From assembly GCA_022710255.1 (NCBI GenBank), contig JAKLHG010000132.1, positions 1-8,906 of the forward strand: 8,906 bases of DNA. The letters are read 5' to 3'. Each line of letters starts with the position of its first letter. Positions within the stretch are counted from its first letter, which is position 1. Below, piece by piece: positions 1 to 5,725 of this stretch. The notes beneath the pieces were generated by a model. It was given only the letters and a program-made list of their open reading frames with translations. It was not told where the DNA came from and did no database searches. Position numbers and translations under genes: made by a program. The DNA is from Candidatus Hydrogenedentota bacterium. Lineage in GTDB: Bacteria > Hydrogenedentota > Hydrogenedentia > Hydrogenedentales > CAITNO01.

Positions 1-469
1 GGTACTGATGCGGTTTCTGGCAGCGGATGATTTGGGTATGGCCGCCTCTTACAACGAGGGCCAGAAATGGATATTCAGGACGCCGCTCTCCCAGGAATGC
101 ACTGAAAAGGTGTCCTTCAATATGATGGACGGGCAGAAAAGGGACATGCCAGGCCGAGGCCGCGGCCCGTCCGAAACTGAGGCCCACCAGGAGAGAGCCC
201 ATCAGCCCAGGCCCGAACGTGGCGGCGATGGCATCTACCGGCGCGGAACCCCGCGCGAAGGAAAGCCCGGCCTCCTCCAGGGCGCGTTGGGTAAGCTGAT
301 AGATGACCTCGGTATGCATGCGGGAGGCAATTTCAGGCACCACACCGCCAAAGGCACGGTGGGTGTCAATCTGGGAGATGACCACATTGGAAAGCACGGC
401 ACAGCCGTCCTTGACCACGGCAATACCGGTTTCATCACATGAAGTCTCTATACCCAGGATAAGGCTCAC
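1..469 (-). CDS. tsaD: tRNA N6-adenosine threonylcarbamoyltransferase TsaD, N-terminal 156 residues (cut by window edge)
   Basis: TsaD (Gcp/YgjD/Kae1 family) transfers the threonylcarbamoyl group from TC-AMP to A37 of ANN-decoding tRNAs, working with TsaB and TsaE in the cytoplasm. The visible part has the ASKHA-fold start LGIETSCDETGIAVV (residues 5-19), VVPEIASR (43-50), FGPGLMGSLLVG (85-96), and the metal-binding HHIEGH at 115-120, whose His116 and His120 correspond to the iron/zinc ligands of the family. The next family motif, normally SGGHTQ, reads RGGHTQ with Arg141 in place of Ser. The start is GTG at 469-467. It shares GTGA with the stop of the upstream deacetylase gene, has GGAG about 8 bases before it, and puts the protein N-terminus where the family normally begins. 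Translation is therefore probably coupled. The family is usually about 330-350 residues, so more than half lies outside the window. Confidence 0.96.
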   Translation of the reverse strand, partial: MSLILGIETSCDETGIAVVKDGCAVLSNVVISQIDTHRAFGGVVPEIASRMHTEVIYQLTQRALEEAGLSFARGSAPVDAIAATFGPGLMGSLLVGLSFGRAAASAWHVPFLPVHHIEGHLFSAFLGERRPEYPFLALVVRGGHTQIIRCQKPHQY

Positions 470-2148
470 CAGACCATCTCCGACATGGGGATGAGTTCAA
501 TCCCCTGTGCCGCCAGTTTTGGAAGTTCTTCCGCCAATACGGTTATGGTATTGGGTCGGAAATGGCCAATACTGACCGCCCAGCCGTTCCGCTTGGCCTG
601 CGCCATCAGTTCGTTAAATTGCTTGCGCACTTCGGAGATGCTGTTATTGTGGTCCAGAAAAACATCGCGGCTCGCACAGGGGATACCCATTTCTATCGCT
701 TTGTCGTAGGCGCGGCTGCTTCCCACCGTGCGGCTGTCAACGAAATACATCGCTTCCTGCTGTACGATTTCCAGAAACCAACCCATCTGCTCCGCATAGG
801 TGGTAAACAACCCTCCCGTATGATTGTTGACGCCAGCAGCCTCAGGAAACTGGGCGATACATTCCCGGGCACGTTGCTGGATTTGTTCTTTGGTCATCGT
901 CACCTGCAGTTCTCCCGGGAAACGGTTTTTACCGCCGTTGCCCGACTGCATCGGCATGTGCAAAATAATTTCAAACCCTTTTTCCGTTGCCCGTTCCGCG
1001 GTTTCCCGGGCAAAAGGCGTGTCCGGCAGAATAGCAAGCGTGAGTCGGTTGTCCAGGCTTAAAACGCGTTCCAGTTCATCACCGCCGTAGCCGCCGTCAT
1101 CCAGGATAATTGCCACATACCCGATAATGGGCACCTCACCTTCCGGGCAAAGGTCTTCGGCTTCATTATCAGATGTCGCCGTATCGGAACCCTCCGGAGC
1201 CGGGCCCGAGGCGCCCCCGGGAACCGCCTGCGGGTCTTCAGTATCTTGTTCCTCTGTTTCTGGTGATGGTGCATTCGGAACTCCGGTGATGGCGGTACGG
1301 TCCGAGGTGGGGACTGGCGGCTGCGGTATGTCCGGAATGACGCTTTCCGGCGCGGGGATGACACATAACAGCTCTACACAGAGGGTATTCGCATAATGGG
1401 CCTGAAGCAGGGTTCTTTGAGCCGACAGTACCTGCTTGTTTATGGTGATGCCGGTTCCCTGCAGGGCGCATTCGATGGCTTGCTTGAGAATTTCGGGGGT
1501 CTGCGCTGCGGTCAGAAACGCGGTAATACGGGTGATGATGTTCCTGTGCAGTATTGAGGGCTGAATATATTCTACAGTCACCGCGGATTCGGGCACGCCG
1601 TGGCGCAGGACGATTCCGTATATCAAATCGCAGAGCCGGCAGTCCGTGACGACCTGACGGGGCACGGGCAAGGCAGCCGTGGCCAAATCAAACAGGCGGT
1701 CTCCGGAGTTGTTTCCCAAGGCGACGGCCAACAGGGGACGCATAGCATTGGCAAGTCGGATGCCGCCTGCCGAATAAGAAAAGGGGCGAATGATGGCATC
1801 ATCACGATGTTCGCCCAGACGCGGGGCGGCGAGAAAGGCTTCCACCACGCCATTATGGATACCGGCGGCATAACTCCTGCGGGATTCATCTGTTTCCATG
1901 GCCGACTGGCGCCCGTCCGGCGCGGCGTGAATTTCGGGACGATTCCACCCGCCTGGGGGCGCGGAGGGTCTATACGCAAGGTAATGAGGCTGTATCCGGT
2001 AATACCCCAGGGCTGCCAAGAACAGGGAGAAAGACACAAACAGAGAAATGGCCATGGCAGTAAGTGCGGCCACCGCAATCAGAGGCGTACTTAACGCGGG
2101 AGAGGAATCTTCCCGCTGTTTCGTCTCTTCATGTCGCCTGTATTTCAT
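466..2148 (-). CDS. Membrane-anchored divergent polysaccharide deacetylase (YibQ-like), 560 aa
   Basis: The C-terminal third (about residues 343-560) matches the divergent polysaccharide deacetylase family (DUF610/YibQ), a NodB-like barrel thought to act on envelope polysaccharide; its substrate is not established. Visible motifs are ILDDGG (348-353), HMPM (397-400), GVNNHTGG (439-446), DSRT (471-474), FLDH (497-500) and IGHFRP (527-532). Residues about 22-48 form one strong hydrophobic segment after a basic, charged N-terminus, so the bulk is probably periplasmic. Residues 90-265 hold a region I cannot assign. Residues 265-340 are a Pro/Glu/Asp/Thr-rich low-complexity linker. The open frame continues to 2196, but I choose ATG 2148: it has GGAG 8 bases upstream and falls 23 bases after the murI stop, whereas 2196 would run into murI. 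The last codons overlap the tsaD start. At 560 residues it is clearly longer than E. coli YibQ (about 300) because of the N-terminal region and linker. Confidence 0.9.
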   Translation of the reverse strand: MKYRRHEETKQREDSSPALSTPLIAVAALTAMAISLFVSFSLFLAALGYYRIQPHYLAYRPSAPPGGWNRPEIHAAPDGRQSAMETDESRRSYAAGIHNGVVEAFLAAPRLGEHRDDAIIRPFSYSAGGIRLANAMRPLLAVALGNNSGDRLFDLATAALPVPRQVVTDCRLCDLIYGIVLRHGVPESAVTVEYIQPSILHRNIITRITAFLTAAQTPEILKQAIECALQGTGITINKQVLSAQRTLLQAHYANTLCVELLCVIPAPESVIPDIPQPPVPTSDRTAITGVPNAPSPETEEQDTEDPQAVPGGASGPAPEGSDTATSDNEAEDLCPEGEVPIIGYVAIILDDGGYGGDELERVLSLDNRLTLAILPDTPFARETAERATEKGFEIILHMPMQSGNGGKNRFPGELQVTMTKEQIQQRARECIAQFPEAAGVNNHTGGLFTTYAEQMGWFLEIVQQEAMYFVDSRTVGSSRAYDKAIEMGIPCASRDVFLDHNNSISEVRKQFNELMAQAKRNGWAVSIGHFRPNTITVLAEELPKLAAQGIELIPMSEMVW

Positions 2149-2171
2149 TTCCGTGCTCCAGGTCGGTCTTG

Positions 2172-2993
2172 TCAGATTTCCTGTACATCCACCCATTCCA
2201 CCGTGTCCAGAGGATGCCCCAGGAATTGCTCACCCATTTCCCTGAAATGGGTGTGCCCGTCGGTGACCAAGAAGGAAAGGGTTCCACGCGCCACTGCGGT
2301 ATTGACAAGCCCCGACGCCTCCAGGGTGGCCGCAACGGCCCGGGCGGTTTCCCCGGCGCTGTCCACAAGGGTTACGGCCTCCCCTGCCACTTCCGCAATC
2401 ACATCAGACAGGAGGGGGTAATGGGTGCATCCCAGCACCAACGTGTCAATTTCATTTTTCAACAGGTCACCAAGATAGGTTTCCGCAATTTCATGAATGG
2501 CCGGACCGCTGGTCCAGCCTTCCTCCGCGAACGGCACAAAAAGGGGGCATGCCTTGCTATAGACCAGGCAATCGGGGCGCAGTTGCCGTATTATTTTTTC
2601 ATAACTTCCCGTACTGATGGTCCCGCGAGTGCCGATGACGCCGACGCGTCCCGTTTGCGTATGCCGGCAGGCCGCCTTGGCCCCTGGTTCAATGACGCCG
2701 ATGACCGGAATGTCCAGATTGTCGCGCAATGCGTCCAGAGCGTATGCGCTGGCGGTATTACAGGCGACGACGAGCATTTTGATGTCGCGCTGGAGCAGCA
2801 GTTTCGCGCAGGTTTTCGCATAGCGCACAACAGTCGCCCCTGATTTGGAGCCGTACGGCACCCGTGCCGTGTCCCCCAAGTACACCAGGGATTCACGGGG
2901 CAGGGCTTGTTCGATTCTACGGAACACGGTAAGGCCACCCACCCCGGAATCAAAGATACCGATGGAGGCCTGTATATTGGACCGTGTCTTCAT
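2172..2993 (-). CDS. murI: Glutamate racemase MurI, 273 aa
   Basis: MurI interconverts L- and D-glutamate without a cofactor, supplying D-Glu for the peptidoglycan stem peptide in the cytoplasm. The whole protein fits the family: IGIFDSGVGGLTV (residues 11-23) with Asp15, YLGDTARVPYG (38-48), the first catalytic cysteine in VACNTAS (Cys78), and the second in GCTHYPLL (Cys189). These are the two-cysteine general bases of Asp/Glu racemases. Length is typical (about 260-285). The frame can be read from a GTG at 3014, but ATG 2993 is preferred because it overlaps the TGA of the upstream GerMN gene as ATGA, a normal coupled junction. The deacetylase gene follows after 23 bases. The racemase-GerM adjacency is also known from Bacillus subtilis (racE-gerM), so this context is an old one. 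Confidence 0.97.
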   Translation of the reverse strand: MKTRSNIQASIGIFDSGVGGLTVFRRIEQALPRESLVYLGDTARVPYGSKSGATVVRYAKTCAKLLLQRDIKMLVVACNTASAYALDALRDNLDIPVIGVIEPGAKAACRHTQTGRVGVIGTRGTISTGSYEKIIRQLRPDCLVYSKACPLFVPFAEEGWTSGPAIHEIAETYLGDLLKNEIDTLVLGCTHYPLLSDVIAEVAGEAVTLVDSAGETARAVAATLEASGLVNTAVARGTLSFLVTDGHTHFREMGEQFLGHPLDTVEWVDVQEI

Positions 2994-3658
2994 TTGTATC
3001 CCGCCTGTACCCACCGCATGTCCTGTACCAGGGGATCACTCAAATCCAGGTGCACGGGAAATATTTCTTGTGCGGCGCTGCCGTCAAAAAGGAAGCGGAC
3101 CTGTTTCACTTGCTGGCTGTCTTCACTCTGCAGGTCGGGCTGCATCAGGGTATTCACGACACCAAAGGCCATTAATGCTTCCATTTCCGCGCTCCTGGGG
3201 CGGTGCAGGGCCAGAAGCGTTTCCGTGGAGAAGTCCACCACAAGCTCGCCATTAGACTGAAGATAGACGCCACGGACCTGCGCGTCTTCGGGCATCAACG
3301 GGAACAGATGCTTCTGTTTCGGGCCCGCCACCAGCAACTGAAGCGCTTTACGGCAATTCTCCACCGTTCGCGGACTGTACTCAATCACAGCGGTCTCGGA
3401 ATCAAGCACCCGCCCCGTGTCGCCCGCAAAAAACAGAACAATCTCGCGCGTACCCAAAGACTCGGACGCGTTCTGGATATTCGCGGCATCTTCCGGGAGC
3501 ATATCGGTCGCGCCTTTTATTTCAGACAGGGGATTTCGGCCTTCACGAAGCATCTGGTTGACCAGCAGGACAAGGACCACGCAGAGTATCAGGGTTGCCC
3601 ACGCCCAGACCAGCAGTCCGAATCGCCGTAATATGAATGTCTTCCGGGTCGCCTTCAT
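2990..3658 (-). CDS. GerMN-domain membrane protein, 222 aa
   Basis: One N-terminal membrane segment (about residues 13-35) follows a basic start, so this is probably anchored in the inner membrane with the rest in the periplasm. Residues about 72-205 match the GerMN (sporulation/germination) domain: EIVLFFAG (72-79), LQLLVAGP (106-113), LFPLMPEDAQVRGVYL (118-133), VVDFSTE (140-146), then VVNTLMQ (167-173) and VKQVRFLFDG (184-193). In Bacillus GerM takes part in spore cortex formation. Homologues are common in non-sporulating bacteria beside amidase and murI or rph genes, and their biochemical role is unknown. I choose ATG 3658 because AGGAG lies 6 bases upstream. A GTG in frame at 3673 would put that ribosome site inside the gene. 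It follows the amidase gene by 42 bases and overlaps murI by ATGA. Confidence 0.87.
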   Translation of the reverse strand: MKATRKTFILRRFGLLVWAWATLILCVVLVLLVNQMLREGRNPLSEIKGATDMLPEDAANIQNASESLGTREIVLFFAGDTGRVLDSETAVIEYSPRTVENCRKALQLLVAGPKQKHLFPLMPEDAQVRGVYLQSNGELVVDFSTETLLALHRPRSAEMEALMAFGVVNTLMQPDLQSEDSQQVKQVRFLFDGSAAQEIFPVHLDLSDPLVQDMRWVQAGYK

Positions 3659-3700
3659 GCTATGCTCCTGCACGTGAAAAGAATCGTTACGACTTCGCTG

Positions 3701-5017
3701 TTATAGATCATTGGGCGCTTTGTCCTGTTTTATGGCCGATGCAATAACCCACGCAAGATTCAATGCAACCTGTGCCTGGTATTCCTCTTCACTCAACAAG
3801 GTGGCAGCGTCAATATTGCTCAGATAGGCAATTTCCATCAAGACGGCCGGGATACCGATTTCGCGCTGTAGTACCAGGGGGCAAGTCCGCACAATAACCG
3901 TGCCCAGAGCGGAATTTTCACCCAACGCCTGTGCCAGGCGGTATCCATAGATGCCGGCTTTTCCAGCCAGGCCTTGGCGTTTCTCCCGCCGCTGCTTTTC
4001 CGCTTCGGAAAGGGATTCTTCCGAAGCCGGGGCTTCTTCATCCATAAATATAGAGATACCCTGGGCGCGGGGTGTTGCGGAAAAACCGGCATGCAGACTC
4101 AAGAACAGCGAACCATCCGCTTTTCCCGCGATGGCCTGGCGGTTATTCAGGGAAACGTCCGTGTTTTCCTCCCGGGTCAGGATGACGTCAATATCGGTTT
4201 CTCTTTCGAGTATCTCACGGATACGCAGGGCGACAGCGAGCGCCATGTCGCTCTCATTCATGTTATTCCCTGCTATGGCGCCGGTATCGTCACCTCCGTG
4301 CCCGGGATCCAGCACAATCTTTCCGCCAACCTCGGAAAATACGGACATGTCGAAATGACTGTCCGCAGGCGGGGGTTCAACGGTATCGTCCAGGGTATCT
4401 TCCGGGGCGCCTTCCGAAGAGGCGGCTTCCTCCTCTACTTCCCCGTCCTCTTCCGCGGTTTCACCTTCTCCCTCGTTCAGCGCGGGAGTTTCAGCATCGT
4501 CCGGCGTTTCCCCAAGCGGGGTTAAAAGCGCATCTTCGAGTATTTCTGGTTCTGGTTCTTCATACTCAAGGGGGGGGAGGTCCACCGCTTTAACCTCTTC
4601 CGTTTGTGCCGCACGGGAAAAGGCAAGGCCATAGGCTGAAGAGAAAAAGGAAGGAACATCCGAAAGCGTGATATATACTTTGTCTTTTCCACGGAGCACG
4701 GGGTAATTCAGGGAAAAGGTGTCACCCGCAAGCCGTACTGTTGTATCGTTGGCGCTGAGCACCGCCGTCTTATCTCCCCAATTAGCCTGAATACGGTCCG
4801 GTTGAAGTGCGACAATGCCACGGATTTGATCCATGATTTCATCCAAGGAAACATAGGCCCTGCTGTCCGACTGCCGCATTTCCGCAGCAACTGTTACCAT
4901 GTCCGCCCCGACTTGAGCCGTAAAATAGGCCGTTTCTGCAATTGCGGGGATGGTCATCAGACAAGATACGGCAATTACAGAAAGAAAAAAGAACCGATTA
5001 TACTGAAGCAGCCTCAT
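3701..5017 (-). CDS. Secreted N-acetylmuramoyl-L-alanine amidase (Amidase_3), 438 aa
   Basis: A zinc amidase that cleaves the bond between MurNAc and L-Ala in peptidoglycan, used in cell separation and wall turnover. Residues 1-27 look like a type-I signal peptide with cleavage after AIA (25-27). Residues about 38-135 resemble the copper-amine-oxidase-N-like stalk domain often found before Amidase_3 (YVSLDEIMDQI, KDKVYITLSDV). Residues about 136-228 are a very acidic Glu/Pro-rich linker. Residues 231-432 are the catalytic domain: KIVLDPGHGG with zinc ligand His240, NESD with Glu255, FLSLHA with His309, and the catalytic glutamate in VLMEIAYLSN (Glu395). All four key residues are present. ATG 5017 has a weak AGGTGG site about 9 bases upstream and is the first gene after the long gap. 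A run of eight C residues (coding strand) sits in the linker at 4577-4570. No LysM or SPOR domain is visible. Confidence 0.94.
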   Translation of the reverse strand: MRLLQYNRFFFLSVIAVSCLMTIPAIAETAYFTAQVGADMVTVAAEMRQSDSRAYVSLDEIMDQIRGIVALQPDRIQANWGDKTAVLSANDTTVRLAGDTFSLNYPVLRGKDKVYITLSDVPSFFSSAYGLAFSRAAQTEEVKAVDLPPLEYEEPEPEILEDALLTPLGETPDDAETPALNEGEGETAEEDGEVEEEAASSEGAPEDTLDDTVEPPPADSHFDMSVFSEVGGKIVLDPGHGGDDTGAIAGNNMNESDMALAVALRIREILERETDIDVILTREENTDVSLNNRQAIAGKADGSLFLSLHAGFSATPRAQGISIFMDEEAPASEESLSEAEKQRREKRQGLAGKAGIYGYRLAQALGENSALGTVIVRTCPLVLQREIGIPAVLMEIAYLSNIDAATLLSEEEYQAQVALNLAWVIASAIKQDKAPNDL

Positions 5018-5175
5018 TCAAAGTCCACCTGTTGTTCGACCTTTAGGGCTTTAAGGTAGCTCAAGGGTCGATTGGTCCAGTCTTTAACCCCGACCCCGGT
5101 ATAGTTCTGAAGCCCTGCCGCCTGCAAAAAAATATCGTAAGCGTTGGAAGATAAGCGTTTCCGGCCTGCGGTACT
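5014..5175 (-). other. Short open frame ending in an ATGA overlap with the amidase start (doubtful gene)
   Basis: A 53-codon open frame runs from just after a TAA at 5178-5176 to a TGA that shares ATGA with the amidase start. It has no ATG and no ribosome binding site that I can find; TTG at about 5129 would be the only plausible initiator. The translated C-terminal end (for example NYTGVGVKDWTNRPLSYLK) looks protein-like, and the overlap copies the other junctions in this operon. A frame this long is still not rare by chance. It could be a remnant of a decayed gene or just leader sequence. I recognise no family. Confidence 0.2.
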
Positions 5176-5233
5176 TTATGCAGAACCCTGGTTTAAATAC
5201 AACCATATCTTTTGACTCATCTAAGAAAAGCGC

Positions 5234-5261
5234 GCTATACATGAAACCCAAACATAGACAA
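5234..5261 (-). promoter_or_regulatory. Possible sigma-70-like promoter for the amidase operon
   Basis: On the minus strand TTGTCT (5261-5256) and TATAGC (5239-5234) are separated by 16 bases, each matching four of six consensus positions. A start near 5227 would give a leader of about 210 bases before the amidase ATG. It lies inside the loop of the AAAAGCG/CGCTTTT inverted repeat (5226-5271), so it may be coincidence. The matches are weak. Confidence 0.25.
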
Positions 5262-5438
5262 GAACGCTTTTGTATGGTGATAGTTGAAGAAACTCACGAT
5301 ACCACCATCAGCCCGGTACAAACATAACCGGAAAGGAAATAAATTCACTCCCGCAGCCCTTGGGGAGCAAAGCACTACCACCCCGGTTATTCATACCAAA
5401 ATAGTAATGAATTTAATTTTACTCTTTCCCGGGGCCTG

Positions 5439-5452
5439 ATGCAACTTTGCAT
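5439..5452. promoter_or_regulatory. Perfect palindrome ATGCAA-CT-TTGCAT, operator-like
   Basis: Two 6-base arms with a 2-base centre form an exact inverted repeat in non-coding sequence. GATGCA, which overlaps the left arm, recurs at about 5465 and 5485. The shape suits a dimeric DNA-binding protein better than an RNA hairpin, because a 2-base loop is too tight. No regulator can be named. Confidence 0.3.
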
Positions 5453-5702
5453 TTCACCAGAAAAGATGCATGTTTTAGGTTACGATGCAGGCTGAAAACG
5501 TTATTGGATTAAACGCCGACCTGAATGGTACCCAAAACCGTATTTCAGGTAACGCCCATTGCCGCGAAATCCGTTTCTTCATCTACGGCAATAGCCCTTC
5601 AGCCCGACAATAAGGCACAGCAGTGTACCAAGTGTGAATGACTTCACCGTAGACCGGGTTTGGGAAGTTCTGACGGGCTTTGCCGGAGGGAGGAATATCG
5701 CA

Positions 5703-5723
5703 GGGAGGAATGGGGCGGGAGGG
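5703..5723 (+). other. G-quadruplex motif immediately downstream of holA
   Basis: The plus strand holds four G-runs of at least three with loops of 6, 1 and 1 bases (GGG-AGGAAT-GGGG-C-GGG-A-GGG), which satisfies the usual G3+N1-7 rule. An additional GGG at 5688 belongs to a 9-base direct repeat, GGGAGGAAT, at 5688-5696 and 5703-5711. The motif begins 2 bases past the holA stop and lies on the template strand, so the holA transcript itself would be C-rich. No classical hairpin plus U-tract terminator is visible after holA. Confidence 0.55.
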
Positions 5724-5725
5724 CA

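Larger units (their letters stand above)
5226..5594 (-). other. Cluster of consecutive stem-loops; candidate structured RNA or leader
   Basis: Read on the minus strand, six inverted repeats follow one another. (1) 5594-5586 with 5564-5556, nine pairs including one G-U. (2) 5550-5544 with 5525-5519 (7 of 7). (3) 5452-5439, a palindrome. (4) 5397-5394 and 5390-5383 with 5331-5324 and 5318-5315, 4 + 8 pairs around a small internal loop, enclosing a GGGAG/CTCCC hairpin. (5) 5308-5300 with 5282-5274, nine pairs including one G-U. (6) 5271-5265 with 5232-5226 (7 of 7), ending in CGCUUUU. The two imperfect stems (1 and 5) become fully paired only as minus-strand RNA, through G-U wobbles, which weakly favours that orientation. 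Whether this is a free RNA, the 5' leader of the amidase mRNA or chance cannot be told from one sequence. Confidence 0.3.
5018..5725. other. 708-bp gap between holA and the amidase operon, no convincing gene
   Basis: This is the only long stretch without a recognisable gene. Its middle (about 5200-5560) is visibly richer in A/T than the flanking genes. Short open frames occur on both strands (for example + 5241, 28 codons; + 5407, 10 codons; - 5394, 28 codons), but none has a ribosome site or recognisable product. It must hold the promoter for the amidase operon and whatever ends holA transcription. It contains a quadruplex motif, a perfect palindrome and at least five other inverted repeats, listed separately. 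I see no tRNA, tmRNA, RNase P or SRP RNA signature. Confidence 0.7.

Noticed and set aside
8..442. 144-codon plus-strand open frame
   Set aside because: Antisense to tsaD, which matches its family over the whole stretch.
2064..2843. 259-codon plus-strand open frame
   Set aside because: It lies antisense to murI and the start of the deacetylase, whose families are certain. The product resembles no family and is a shadow of GC-rich codons.
5241..5327. Plus-strand 28-codon frame beginning MKPKHRQERF
   Set aside because: No ribosome site, no known family, and it overlaps stem-loops that explain the sequence equally well.
5407..5436. Plus-strand MNLILLFPGA followed by a stop, recalling the start of some RsmE methyltransferases
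   Set aside because: The likeness is only about seven residues, and the following sequence in all three frames has no convincing RsmE motif, so a pseudogene cannot be supported.
5511..5556. AACGCC direct repeats flanking a 7-base inverted repeat, like a tiny insertion
   Set aside because: The repeats are only 6 bases and the interior about 35 bases, with no transposase or known miniature element. Chance is the simplest reading.
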